Assembly: GCF_013409985.1 (NCBI RefSeq)
Contig: NZ_JACCBY010000002.1
Coordinates: 1-64,000, forward strand
Direction of reading: 5' to 3'
Origin: Sphingomonas melonis
GTDB taxonomy: Bacteria > Pseudomonadota > Alphaproteobacteria > Sphingomonadales > Sphingomonadaceae
Length of the DNA stretch: 64,000 nucleotides
The position numbers and the translations under genes are program-made. Of the stretch, positions 16,535 through 25,181 are shown in pieces. Each line of letters starts with the position of its first letter. Within the stretch, counting starts at the first letter, position 1. The notes beneath the pieces were generated by a model. It saw nothing but the letters and a program-made list of their open reading frames with translations, did no database searches and had not been told where the DNA came from.

Positions 16535-17809
16535 CTATTTCTTGGCGCGCTTCGGCAGCAGCGCGGAGAAGCCGCCGATCAGCGACTTGCCCTTCGCCTT
16601 CCGGGCGCCGTCGCCACTGCTCGCGACCAGCTCCTCGCCGACGTTGAGCACATGGCGGGTGAGGTCGAGCAGCGGCGCGACCGTCTTGGTGTTCTTGCCG
16701 GCCTCGGCGAGCGGCTTGCCGAGCTTGGCCGATTGCGCCGCCAGTTTCTGGTCGAAGGGGACGAGGAAGTCGATCTTGCGCTCGATCGAGCTTTCGAAAT
16801 CCTTGCGGCTGATCTCCATCTGATTGGCCGGATGGACGCGGTTGGCGACGACGGTGAGGTGCGTCTGCGGCGCATGGGTCTTGAGCCACGACAGGATGCG
16901 GATCGTGTCACGCGCCGAGGCGAGCGTGAATTCGGTGACGAGCACCGCCGCCTGGATGTCGCTGATCAGATGCGGATGCTGGACCAGCATCGCGCGCGGC
17001 AGGTCGACCACGGTCGCTTCGAACGCGGCGCGCATCTCCTCCTGCAACTGGTAGAAGGCCGCGCCGTCGGTCACCAGGGGCGCGTTGATCGGTGCCTCGG
17101 CGGAAAGCACCGCGAGCTTCTCGGTCGCCTTGACCATGGCGCGCTCGATGAACAGGCCATCGATGCGGCTCGGATTCTCGATCGCGTCGGTCAGGCCGCG
17201 GCCGGGTTCGAGGTCGAGCGTCAGCGCCCCCGTACCGAAATGGACGTCGAGGTCGAGCAGCGCGGTGGTGCGCTTCTCGCGCTCGGCGAGCAGCCAGGCG
17301 GTCGAGGTCGCGACGGTCGACGCGCCGACGCCGCCGCGCGTGCCGATCACCGCGATCCCGCAATGCGGCCGGTCGACGCTCGCCTCGACCAGTTTGGGCG
17401 CGTTGAGCATCGCCTGCGCGTGACCGAAGGCCTCGCGCATCGCGTCGGGATGGAGCGGCTTGAGCAGATAGTCCTGGATGCCGCTGGCGATCAGGTCGCG
17501 ATAGAGGCGCACGTCATTGACCTGGCCGGCGGCGATCACGACCGTGCCGGGCTCGCACACTTCGGCGAGGCCGTTGATGTCGCTGAGCGGATCGCCCGAC
17601 TCCGCGAGGTCGACGAGCAGGATCTGCGGGCTGGCCGAGACCGACAGCGACTGGACGGCGTTGCGCAGGCCGCCCTTGTGGACCTTGTCGACCGACCAGC
17701 CGAGTTCGGCGGCGATCGGCCGCAGCGTCTCGGCGGTGGTCTCGTCGCAGACATAGGCGGCGAAGGGTTCGCGCGCGGTGAGGCCGGCGGGTTTCCAAGG
17801 CGCGTTCAT
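16535..17809 (-). CDS. cpaE: Pilus assembly protein CpaE (TadZ), MinD-like ATPase
   Basis: 424 residues. An atypical receiver-like domain fills the first ~135 residues (QILLVDLAESGDPLSD, IQDYLLKPLHPD). A MinD/ParA-type ATPase follows, with the deviant P-loop GTRGGVGASTVA near residue 153 and LLDLDVHFGTGALTLDLEPG. CpaE/TadZ places the Tad machine at the cell pole in Caulobacter and relatives. A basic C-terminal tail (KAKGKSLIGGF, LLPKRAKK) completes it. Its ATG overlaps the cpaD stop (ATGA), indicating one transcript. The AAA secretion ATPase CpaF expected directly downstream is missing. Confidence 0.95.
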   Translation of the reverse strand: MNAPWKPAGLTAREPFAAYVCDETTAETLRPIAAELGWSVDKVHKGGLRNAVQSLSVSASPQILLVDLAESGDPLSDINGLAEVCEPGTVVIAAGQVNDVRLYRDLIASGIQDYLLKPLHPDAMREAFGHAQAMLNAPKLVEASVDRPHCGIAVIGTRGGVGASTVATSTAWLLAEREKRTTALLDLDVHFGTGALTLDLEPGRGLTDAIENPSRIDGLFIERAMVKATEKLAVLSAEAPINAPLVTDGAAFYQLQEEMRAAFEATVVDLPRAMLVQHPHLISDIQAAVLVTEFTLASARDTIRILSWLKTHAPQTHLTVVANRVHPANQMEISRKDFESSIERKIDFLVPFDQKLAAQSAKLGKPLAEAGKNTKTVAPLLDLTRHVLNVGEELVASSGDGARKAKGKSLIGGFSALLPKRAKK

Positions 17810-18441
17810 CGACGCGCTCCCGCCGGGCCGGTCGCTTCGAGCGCGGCCGTGCCGGTCGGCACCCTCTTGCGATAGGCGTCGATCGCCTTGCTGTTGACCG
17901 CCGTGTCGGCAAGCGCCGGCGGCTGGGTGCCGGCGACCAGGTCGCTCGGCCGGGCGATCATCGCGGCGAGGTTGGTGTTGATCGCGCAGCCGTAATTGGA
18001 CGAGGTGTTGGCGTCGAACTCGTTGCTGGAGTTGCGGCTCCAGTCCGGGCAGCCGGGAACGGCGGCGTGCATGCGGCTGATGACGACGCGCAACGTGCCG
18101 GGGGCGACCGGTGCGGCGCTGACCGGCCGCTCGTCGGAGAGCAGCAGGCCGTAGCTGGCGACGACGGCGGCGATCTCCTCGCGCGCTCCGGCGGCGCCAT
18201 AGGCCGATTCGTCGATCGCGACCTTGTCGCCGAAGCCGAGGTGCATCGCGTCCATCCAGCCGGCGAGGCGGCGGCCCTCGCCGCCGGCGAGGCCGGCGCC
18301 GCCGGTGGCGAGGTCGAGCGCGTAATCGTCGCGCGCGACGACGGGCTGATGCACCGACTCAAGGCCGCGGTTGGTCGTGCCCATACAGCCGCCGAGCAGC
18401 AGCGCGGGCAGGGTGGCGAGGAGGAGCGAACGTTTGGTCAT
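17806..18441 (-). CDS. cpaD: Pilus assembly lipoprotein CpaD (TadO-like)
   Basis: 211 residues from MTKRSLLLATLPALLLGGC, a lipoprotein signal with lipobox LGGC. The mature region contains the family features of CpaD: RVVISRMHAAVPGCPDWSRN, SNEFDANTSSNYGCAINTNL, AAMIARPSDLVAGTQ. The frame is also open from an ATG at 18480 that overlaps the cpaC stop (TGATG), so ribosomes may begin there and add 13 residues; AAGGA lies 10 nt before 18441, and the lipobox context fits 18441. CpaD is thought to help the outer-membrane secretin CpaC. It overlaps cpaE by 4 bases. Confidence 0.9.
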   Translation of the reverse strand: MTKRSLLLATLPALLLGGCMGTTNRGLESVHQPVVARDDYALDLATGGAGLAGGEGRRLAGWMDAMHLGFGDKVAIDESAYGAAGAREEIAAVVASYGLLLSDERPVSAAPVAPGTLRVVISRMHAAVPGCPDWSRNSSNEFDANTSSNYGCAINTNLAAMIARPSDLVAGTQPPALADTAVNSKAIDAYRKRVPTGTAALEATGPAGARR

Positions 18442-18479
18442 CGAGGCCATGTCCTTGATCGGGGCCGGCACGGGCAGCA

Positions 18480-20048
18480 TCAATTGGAAAATCCGGGGGC
18501 GGGGGCGGTGCCCTTCTTCTTGCCCGGCGCACGTGGTTCCGCATTCGGTGCGGGGTCCGGCTGGCGCTGCGGAACGGGCGGCACCGTCGCCGCCGCGCCG
18601 ATCGTCGGCACCGGCGGCTGACCGCCCGGCGTCATCGTCGGCACCGGCCGCGGTCCATTGCCGCCGCCGCCGACCTCGCCGAGCAGGATGCGCGCAGCGT
18701 CGCTCGGCGCGCGATAGCCGTCGTGCGGCAGCGCGATCTGCGCCGGGTTGTTCACCGGCTTCACGAGATAGGGCGTGATGATGATGACCAGCTCGGTTTC
18801 GTTGCGCTGGAAATTGGTCGAGCGGAACAGCGAGCCGATGATCGGCAGGTCGCCGAGGAACGGCGTCTTGTCGATGTTGTTGCCGTGGCTGTTGGAGAGC
18901 AGGCCACCGATCATCATGCTCTGGCCCGAGCCGAGTTCGAGCGTCGTTTCGGCGCGGCGGGTGGTGACCCCGGGCACGCGCGTGCCACCGACGGTGATCG
19001 CATTGGCATTGTCGATCTGCGACACTTCCGGACGGACGCGCAGCGAGATGCGGCCATCCGACAGGACGGTCGGCGTGTAGGCGAGGCTGACGCCATATTG
19101 CTTGTAGTCGACCGACACCGTGCCGAGCCCGCCGGCCAGCGGGATGGGGATTTCGCCGCCGACCAGGAAGGTCGCGGTTTCGCCCGACAGTGCGGTGAGA
19201 TTGGGATTGGCGAGCGTCGTCACCTGTCCCAGCGTCTCGCCGAGGTCGATCGCGGCGAGCAGATCGACACCGAGCAGCTTGCCGGCGAGGCCTAGGGTCG
19301 AGCCGGAGCTGCCGTTCGTGACCAGGCTGTAACCGGTGCCCGTGTTGAAGCCGGTGGCCAGCGGGCCGGTGGGAACGAACTGCGTGCTGACGCCGCCGCG
19401 GCCGATGCCGAACTTGAAGCCGCCGGTTCCGTCCACCGAGCCGAGATTGACCCCGACGTTCTTGATGAACGTGCGGCTGACCTCGGCGATGCGGACCTGC
19501 AGGTTGACCTGCAGCGGCGTCGCGGTCTTGAGGCGCGAGAGCACCTTGGTGGCGTCGCCGACATAGGCCTGCACCAGCCGTTCCGCCTCGGCCGCATCAC
19601 CGGGACTCGCGACCGTACCGGTGAGCAGCACCAGCCCGTTCATCGGCGTCGCGACGAGCTGCGCGTCGGGCATCGCGAGCTGCAGCATCGTCGCGATCGA
19701 ATCGAGGTTGTTGCCGACGCGGACGGTGGTCGCATAGACGACCGCGCCGCCGCGCGTGGTGGCGGAGATCGTCGTCTCCCCGGTCTTCTTGCCGAAGATA
19801 TAGAGCTGGGTCGGCGAGCGGACCTGGACGTCGGCGATGCTGTCATCGGCGACGAAGACATCGCTCATCGGCCGCGACAGCGTCACCAGCCGGCCGCGGC
19901 CGGTGTTGACCTGCACCACCGACGACGTGCCGGCTTCCGCGGGGCGTGCGTCGGCGAGCGCGAGCGGTACCGCGACGGTGGTGGCAAGCGCCAGCGCGAC
20001 GGCGGCGACGCGTCCATGACGGGTGCGGAGGGGCTGAAAAAGCGGCAT
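18480..20048 (-). CDS. cpaC: Pilus assembly secretin CpaC (RcpA)
   Basis: 522 residues: signal peptide (VALALATTVAVPLALADARP), a pilus-type N-domain (LYIFGKKTGETTISATTRGG), a BON-like stretch (LVLLTGTVASPGDAAEAERL) and a secretin domain (LANPNLTALSGETATFLVGG, VDYKQYGVSLAYTPTVLSDG, RRAETTLELGSGQSMMIGGL). It forms the outer-membrane pore of the Flp pilus. The C-terminal 70 residues are Pro/Gly-rich and low complexity. One base separates it from the cpaB stop upstream, and its own stop overlaps the cpaD frame. Confidence 0.96.
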   Translation of the reverse strand: MPLFQPLRTRHGRVAAVALALATTVAVPLALADARPAEAGTSSVVQVNTGRGRLVTLSRPMSDVFVADDSIADVQVRSPTQLYIFGKKTGETTISATTRGGAVVYATTVRVGNNLDSIATMLQLAMPDAQLVATPMNGLVLLTGTVASPGDAAEAERLVQAYVGDATKVLSRLKTATPLQVNLQVRIAEVSRTFIKNVGVNLGSVDGTGGFKFGIGRGGVSTQFVPTGPLATGFNTGTGYSLVTNGSSGSTLGLAGKLLGVDLLAAIDLGETLGQVTTLANPNLTALSGETATFLVGGEIPIPLAGGLGTVSVDYKQYGVSLAYTPTVLSDGRISLRVRPEVSQIDNANAITVGGTRVPGVTTRRAETTLELGSGQSMMIGGLLSNSHGNNIDKTPFLGDLPIIGSLFRSTNFQRNETELVIIITPYLVKPVNNPAQIALPHDGYRAPSDAARILLGEVGGGGNGPRPVPTMTPGGQPPVPTIGAAATVPPVPQRQPDPAPNAEPRAPGKKKGTAPAPGFSN

Positions 20049-20049
20049 G

Positions 20050-21078
20050 TCAGTTCTTCCCTCTGACCGGAACGACGGTCACGGCGTTGCCGCGCGCGAC
20101 GCGCACGACGGGACCCAGGAACACGGCGCCACCGGGTGCGCCGGGGGCGGACGGGATGGCGTTGATCGACGGCCCGCCGCCGGTCGTCGACGACCGCGCC
20201 GGTACGGTGCTGCGCTGGAAGCGCGATACGTCGGCGCCGGTGGCATAGGTGGCGCCGCCAGTCTGCGGCTGGGAGGCGAGGCGCAGCATCATCGCCTTTT
20301 CGGCACGCGGATCGCCGTCGGGCATCCGCACCGCGCCGCTGGCGATCGCTTCCTCGAGCTCGGGCGAATTGTCGGCGAGCGCGCGCAGCGACAGCGAGAG
20401 CTCGCCGATCGTGCGGGCGACCGCGACCTGTTCGGCCATCTTCGGCGTCGCCTCCAGCGTGACGCTGGAATAAGGGATGATCTTCGCCTTGCCGTCCTCG
20501 CCGACGTCATTGTCGGTGCGCTGATCGGTGGCGAGCACGCGGACGTTGCGCATGATCGTCTCGGACACCTTGAGCGGCTGTCCGTCGCCGCCGCCATTCA
20601 CCGTCTGGGTGAGGACGAGGTCGATCCGGTCGCCCGGGAAGACGAATCCGGCGACCGCCGCCTGGTTGGACACGTTGACGGTGACCGCGCGCATCCCCGG
20701 CCCGAGCGCCGCGGCGAGGAAGCCGCGATCGCCCGGCGAGACCAGCGCGCCGCGGGTGACCGGCTGGCCGGCGGTGATCGCGTTGCGCACGACCGTGCCG
20801 ACGAGCTTCGACATGTCGGTCCCTGCGCGCAGGTAATAGGCATTGTCGACGAGCTGCTGCGGCCACGGCTGGAATTTGAGCGCCGTCGCGTCGAGAATCG
20901 TGCCGACCGGCAGCGCGCGGGTCGCGACCAGCACTTCGGGGCCCGCGACGACCGTCGGCGCCATCGGGCCGATCGGCTGCGACGCCGGCATGCCCGCGAT
21001 CATCGTGCGGGCGAAGAATGCCGTAATGCCGGCGACGAGCAACGCGCCCACCAGCAAAACGATCTTGCGACTGTCCAT
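20050..21078 (-). CDS. cpaB: Flp pilus assembly protein CpaB (RcpC)
   Basis: 342 residues with an N-terminal membrane anchor (KIVLLVGALLVAGITAFFAR), an SAF domain (VATRALPVGTILDATALKFQ, near residues 50-115) and the RcpC/CpaB C-domain (AVTVNVSNQAAVAGFVFPGD then RIDLVL). CpaB lies in the periplasm and supports the CpaC secretin. It follows cpaA by 78 bp and precedes cpaC by one base. The last 80 residues are low-complexity Ser/Gly/Pro. Confidence 0.95.
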   Translation of the reverse strand: MDSRKIVLLVGALLVAGITAFFARTMIAGMPASQPIGPMAPTVVAGPEVLVATRALPVGTILDATALKFQPWPQQLVDNAYYLRAGTDMSKLVGTVVRNAITAGQPVTRGALVSPGDRGFLAAALGPGMRAVTVNVSNQAAVAGFVFPGDRIDLVLTQTVNGGGDGQPLKVSETIMRNVRVLATDQRTDNDVGEDGKAKIIPYSSVTLEATPKMAEQVAVARTIGELSLSLRALADNSPELEEAIASGAVRMPDGDPRAEKAMMLRLASQPQTGGATYATGADVSRFQRSTVPARSSTTGGGPSINAIPSAPGAPGGAVFLGPVVRVARGNAVTVVPVRGKN

Positions 21079-21156
21079 GTTGTCAACGGGCCTTTCAGCG
21101 CACCGGTGGTTGGTTGGCCGGATATGGCCGCGGACTGGTTAAAATCCGGTTCGCTT

Positions 21157-21624
21157 TCAAATACCTGGCAGGGTTGCGGGCAGTGCGAGCAGCGCCGCGG
21201 CGGCGATCGCGACGCCATAGGGGACCTCGACCGCGCCGATCCGCCGCTGCCAGCGGCGCTCGATCACCATCACCAGCGTGATCGCGCCGCCGAGCACCGA
21301 CATCAGCATCAGCATGTCGAGCAGGCTGCCGAGCGGCAGCCACAGCGCGAGCGCGGCGATCATCTTGACGTCGCCGCCGCCCATCCACCCGCAGGCGAAG
21401 GCGCCGACGAACACCGCGAACACGATCGCGGCGACGAGCAGCTGCACGCCGACCCCGGCCCAGCCGAGTCCCATCGCCCACCACCACAAGGGGGCGAGCA
21501 GGGCGATCGCGGCGTTCTTGGCATTGGCGATCTCGCGGGTACGGGCATCCTCGATTCCCGCAGCGACCAGCAGGCCGCCGAGCATGACGGCAAGCGCCGC
21601 GATCAGTAGATTATCCGAACCCAT
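21157..21624 (-). CDS. cpaA: Prepilin peptidase CpaA (TadV), A24 family
   Basis: 155 residues, an integral membrane aspartic peptidase that processes Flp prepilin. The two expected catalytic aspartates are visible: one in the first loop (GIEDARTREIANAKN, near residue 25) and one in the GxGD-type motif CGWMGGGDVKMIAAL. Four to six membrane segments fit the short TadV form. Start 21624 (MGSDNLLIAALAVMLGG) begins directly with a hydrophobic segment; the much longer open frame upstream is antisense to the hydrolase gene. As first gene of the cpa/tad operon it would normally follow flp, but no pilin gene is present here. Confidence 0.92.
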   Translation of the reverse strand: MGSDNLLIAALAVMLGGLLVAAGIEDARTREIANAKNAAIALLAPLWWWAMGLGWAGVGVQLLVAAIVFAVFVGAFACGWMGGGDVKMIAALALWLPLGSLLDMLMLMSVLGGAITLVMVIERRWQRRIGAVEVPYGVAIAAAALLALPATLPGI

Positions 21625-21645
21625 CGGACGCGACAGGTAGACGGC

Positions 21646-22608
21646 ATGGCTTGCGAAAACGTAACCAAAACAACGATGATCGACCAAGCCGAGCTGCGCC
21701 GCGACCTGCCCGCCGATTCGCGCCTGTCGGAATGGCGGGCGCCGGACGGCTGGCGCCACCGCCGGTTCGACTGGCCGCATCCCGAGCCCCGCGGTCGCAT
21801 CCTGGTGCAGGGCGGGCGCGCGGACATCGTCGAGAAGTTCCTCGAGACGATCCGCCACCTCCACGACCGGCGCTGGTCGGTGACCGCGTTCGACTGGCGC
21901 GGGCAGGGCGGCTCGGGGCGGCTCGCCGCCGATCCCCGCGTCGGCCATGCCGCCAGCTTCGATACCTGGGTGAGCGACCTGACCGCCTTCTGGACCGACT
22001 GGCGGGCGGAGGGGCAGGGACCGGCGGCGCTGCTGGCGCATTCCATGGGCGGGCATCTCGCGCTGCGGGCGATGCTCGACGGTGGGATCGCGCCGGATGC
22101 GGCGGTGCTGGTCGCGCCGATGATCGGGGTCCGCTCGCCGCTCGGCGCGCGCGGCGGCCGCGCGGTCGCCTGGGCGATGACGCGGATCGGCGACCCCGCG
22201 CGACCGGCCTGGACGGTGCGGCCGGGCAAGGCCTCTGCCGGGCACCGCCAACAGCGGCTCACCCATTCGCTCGAACGTTATGGAGACGAGGCCCATTGGT
22301 ATGGCCGCGACCCGTCGCTGCTGCTCGGGCCGCCGAGCTGGGCCTGGGTGCTGGAGGCGTTCGTCTCGGGCGCGCGATTGCAGGCCGACCCGCGGCTCGC
22401 CACGCTCGACGTGCCGATCCTGATGCTCGTTGCCGACGCCGACCGGCTGGTCGACAGCCGCGCCGCGGTGCGGCTCGCGTCGCGCTTGCCGCGCGTCGAG
22501 CTGGTGCGCTTCGGTGCCGAATCGGCGCATGAGATCCTGCGCGAGGACGACGCGGTGCGGCTGCGCGCCTTCGGCCTGATCGATACGTTTCTGGACCGCC
22601 ACACATGA
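21646..22608 (+). CDS. Alpha/beta hydrolase, lysophospholipase/monoacylglycerol-lipase type
   Basis: 320 residues with the nucleophile elbow HSMGG (in PAALLAHSMGGHLALRAM) and a late catalytic His in ESAHEILRED. An acid residue is likely in LMLVADADRLVDSRAA. The N-terminal part (EKFLETIRHLHDRRWSVTAF then DWRGQGGSGR) fits serine hydrolases of the PldB/monoacylglycerol-lipase group. The substrate is unproven. ATG 21676 (MIDQAELRRDL) is an alternative start that would leave a more reasonable 51 bp to the divergent cpaA; 21646 has a weak AGG upstream. The stop overlaps the next gene by 4 bases (ATGA). Confidence 0.85.
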   Translation: MACENVTKTTMIDQAELRRDLPADSRLSEWRAPDGWRHRRFDWPHPEPRGRILVQGGRADIVEKFLETIRHLHDRRWSVTAFDWRGQGGSGRLAADPRVGHAASFDTWVSDLTAFWTDWRAEGQGPAALLAHSMGGHLALRAMLDGGIAPDAAVLVAPMIGVRSPLGARGGRAVAWAMTRIGDPARPAWTVRPGKASAGHRQQRLTHSLERYGDEAHWYGRDPSLLLGPPSWAWVLEAFVSGARLQADPRLATLDVPILMLVADADRLVDSRAAVRLASRLPRVELVRFGAESAHEILREDDAVRLRAFGLIDTFLDRHT

Positions 22609-23684
22609 CCTACGACATCGCGATCATCGGCGCGGGGATCGCCGGCGCCAGCCTCGCCGCGGCGCTGGCGCCGCATGCGCGCGTGCTGCTGCTCGAGGCG
22701 GAGGATCAGCCGGGCTATCACAGCACCGGTCGCTCGGCAGCCTTCTGGTCGGAGACCTATGGGGGTCCCGGCATCCAGCCGCTGACCAGCGCGTCGGAGG
22801 CGGCGCTGCGCGGCGGCGGCTTCCTCGCGCCGCTCGGCTCGCTGCATATCGGCCGGGCGGAGGATGCGGCGCAGGTCGACGCCTTCCTCGCCGCGTTCGA
22901 CGGGACGGCGGTGGCGCTGCACCGCGTCGATCCCGCCGGCTTCGTGCCCGGGCTGCGGCGCGACTGGACGCTCGGCGTGCACGAGCCGAGCTGCGCCTAT
23001 ATCGACGTGGCGGCGCTGCATGCGGCCTATCTCGCCGAGATGCGCCGCGCCGGCGGGGTGATCGCGACGCGCGCCGGGCTGACCGCCGCGCATCGCCACG
23101 GCGGCGCGTGGACGATCGTGACGCCGTCAGGCACCTATCGCGCGGACGTGCTGGTCAACGCCGCCGGCGCCTGGGCGGATCCGGTCGCGGTGCGGCTCGG
23201 CGCGGCGCCGCTCGGCATCCAGCCCTATCGCCGGACGATGGCGCAACTGCGCACCGAGCCGCCCGCCCCGGCAGAGCTGCCGCATGTCGCGGATATCCGC
23301 GGCCGCTTCTACTTCAAGCCGGAGGCGGGCAAGCTATGGCTGAGCCCGCATGACGAGACGCCGGTCGACCCGCATGACGTTGCGCCCGAGGAGATCGACG
23401 TCGCGCGCGCGATCGACCGGTTCGAGGGCGTGGTCGACTGGCGCGTCGCCGCGGTCGAGCGGCGCTGGGCAGGGCTGCGCAGCTTCGCGCCGGACCGGCT
23501 GCCGGTGTACGGGTTCGATTCGCGCGTGCCGGGGCTGTTCTGGTGCGCAGGGCAGGGCGGCTTCGGCATCCAGACCGCACCGGCCGGCGCGGCGGTGGCG
23601 GCGAGCCTGTTGCTGGGGACGGGCTTGCCGGAGGGATTCGCGGGGATCGACGTCGGGCGCTACGCGGCGGCGCGGTTCGGCTGA
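22605..23684 (+). CDS. FAD-dependent oxidoreductase of the D-amino-acid/glycine oxidase (DAO) family
   Basis: 359 residues. The Rossmann FAD motif IAIIGAGIAGASLAAAL starts at residue 5 and E31 (LLLEAEDQPGYHSTGRSAAF) is the expected ribose-binding acid. The DAO core continues (VLVNAAGAWADPVAVRLGAA, QPYRRTMAQLRTEPP) and ends with WCAGQGGFGIQTAPAGA, the flavin-contacting C-terminal motif. Members oxidise secondary or D-amino acids or other C-N bonds; no substrate can be read from the sequence. Overlap with the hydrolase gene suggests co-translation. Confidence 0.88.
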   Translation: MTYDIAIIGAGIAGASLAAALAPHARVLLLEAEDQPGYHSTGRSAAFWSETYGGPGIQPLTSASEAALRGGGFLAPLGSLHIGRAEDAAQVDAFLAAFDGTAVALHRVDPAGFVPGLRRDWTLGVHEPSCAYIDVAALHAAYLAEMRRAGGVIATRAGLTAAHRHGGAWTIVTPSGTYRADVLVNAAGAWADPVAVRLGAAPLGIQPYRRTMAQLRTEPPAPAELPHVADIRGRFYFKPEAGKLWLSPHDETPVDPHDVAPEEIDVARAIDRFEGVVDWRVAAVERRWAGLRSFAPDRLPVYGFDSRVPGLFWCAGQGGFGIQTAPAGAAVAASLLLGTGLPEGFAGIDVGRYAAARFG

Positions 23685-23716
23685 TCGGCGTCCCGTGCGA
23701 GGAGACTGACCCGGCG

Positions 23717-24178
23717 TCAGGCTGCCGGGCGGCTCGCCGCGACGGCGGCGTCGCTCGCCAGCTTGTCGACGCGTTCGTTGTCGGCGTTGCCGTTGTGGCC
23801 CTTGACCCAGACCCATTCGATCTCGTGCTTCTGCGTCTCGGCGAACAGCGCCTGCCACAGTTCGGCGTTCTTCACCGGCTTCTTGTCGGCGGTGCGCCAG
23901 CCGTTCTTGCGCCAGCCGTGGATCCAGCGGGTGAGGCCGTCCATCACATATTTGCTATCGGTGCTGAGCTTGATCCGGCACGGGCGGGTGAGCACGCGCA
24001 GCGCCTCGATCGCCGCGGTCAGCTCCATGCGGTTGTTGGTGGTCAGCGTTTCGCCGCCCGACAGCTCCTTCTCATGGCCGCCGAAGCGCAGCAGCGCGCC
24101 CCAGCCGCCGGGGCCGGGGTTGCCCTTGCACGCGCCGTCGGTGGCGATCTCGACGAGGGGCGGGGCGGTGTCGGTCAT
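23717..24178 (-). CDS. rnhA: Ribonuclease HI
   Basis: 153 residues, the normal size. The catalytic carboxylates are all visible: Asp in [18 protein letters not shown], Glu in [13 protein letters not shown], Asp in [10 protein letters not shown] and Asp in [12 protein letters not shown]; the [11 protein letters not shown] loop supplies the His. It removes RNA from RNA-DNA hybrids, such as R-loops and Okazaki primers. The ATG at 24178 overlaps the thrB stop (ATGA), the familiar alphaproteobacterial thrB-rnhA pair. The 44 codons open upstream are thrB sequence in another frame. Confidence 0.97.
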   Translation of the reverse strand: MTDTAPPLVEIATDGACKGNPGPGGWGALLRFGGHEKELSGGETLTTNNRMELTAAIEALRVLTRPCRIKLSTDSKYVMDGLTRWIHGWRKNGWRTADKKPVKNAELWQALFAETQKHEIEWVWVKGHNGNADNERVDKLASDAAVAASRPAA

Positions 24179-25128
24179 GCAAAGGCCTCCGGATGGGCGT
24201 CGTACCAGTCGAGCCGGCGTAGATAGGCGAGCGGGTCCTTGCGAGTCACCAGCGCATCGGCGGGGGTGTTGAGCCAGTCCCACGCGCGGGTGAGAAGGAA
24301 GCGGATGCACGCGCCCCTGGCGAGCACCGGCAAGGCCGCGCGCTCGGCGGCGGACAGGCCGAACGTGTCGGCATAGCCGGCGAGCAGCGCCGGTCCGACC
24401 CCGTCGAGCGGTGCGCCGAGCGGATCGAAAGCCCAGGAGGTGTGCATCACGGCGACGTCATAGGCCCGTATGTCACGGCAGGCGAAGTAGAAATCGATGA
24501 GGCCGGTGACCCGCGCACCCAGCATCAGCACGTTGTCCGGGAACAGGTCCGCATGGATGACGCTGTGCGGCAGGTCGTGCGGCCAGTCCGCCTCTACGGC
24601 AGCGAGCGCGGCGTCGACGCGCGCGAACAGCCCCGGCGTGATTGCATCGAGATCGCCGCCGCAGCGGGTCAGCAGCGCCCGCCAGTCGCCGATGCCGAGG
24701 CTGTTGGGACGCCAGCCGGCGAAGTCGGCGACCGCCGCGTGCAGCGCGCCGAGCGCGGCGCCGGCGGTGGCGGCCTGGTCTGGCGTCGGGCGCGTCACCG
24801 ACACGCCGTTGAGGAAGCGGATCAGGCAGGCGGGGCGCCCCTCCAGCGTCTGGATGGCGACGCCGTCGCGATCCCGGATCGCCGGTGGCACCGGCAGCCC
24901 ACGCGCCGCGCAATGATCGAGCAGGTCGAGGAAGAAGGGCAGGTCGCCCACCTCGACCCGCTTCTCATACAGCGTCAGGATGAACCGCGCGGTGCTGGTG
25001 TCGACGAGATAGTTGCTGTTCTCGACCCCTTCGGCGATGCCCTTGGCCGAGACGAGCTCGCCGACATCGTCGTAGCGGCGCAGGAACGCGGACAGCGCCT
25101 CTGCCGAGACGTGCGTGTAGACGGCCAT
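24175..25128 (-). CDS. thrB: Homoserine kinase, APH-fold type (ThrB)
   Basis: 317 residues. The protein is a kinase of the aminoglycoside-phosphotransferase fold, as alphaproteobacterial ThrB is: [20 protein letters not shown] near residue 40, catalytic loop [16 protein letters not shown], and metal-binding [16 protein letters not shown]. It phosphorylates homoserine in threonine synthesis. GGGAGGA lies 5 nt before the ATG at 25128, which decides the start over a longer frame running into ispH. It overlaps rnhA and follows ispH by about 53 bp, so the three may share a transcript. Confidence 0.95.
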   Translation of the reverse strand: MAVYTHVSAEALSAFLRRYDDVGELVSAKGIAEGVENSNYLVDTSTARFILTLYEKRVEVGDLPFFLDLLDHCAARGLPVPPAIRDRDGVAIQTLEGRPACLIRFLNGVSVTRPTPDQAATAGAALGALHAAVADFAGWRPNSLGIGDWRALLTRCGGDLDAITPGLFARVDAALAAVEADWPHDLPHSVIHADLFPDNVLMLGARVTGLIDFYFACRDIRAYDVAVMHTSWAFDPLGAPLDGVGPALLAGYADTFGLSAAERAALPVLARGACIRFLLTRAWDWLNTPADALVTRKDPLAYLRRLDWYDAHPEAFA

Positions 25129-25181
25129 CCAATCCTCCCCATTCCCACGCCACCCGGACGTGAGCCGGGGTGGCGGTCGGA

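Noticed and set aside
16524..16535. A hidden or frameshifted cpaF between cpaE and tadB
   Set aside because: Only 10 bp separate the two genes, and neither flanking protein carries the Walker or GSPE-type motifs of CpaF, so the gene is absent and not broken.
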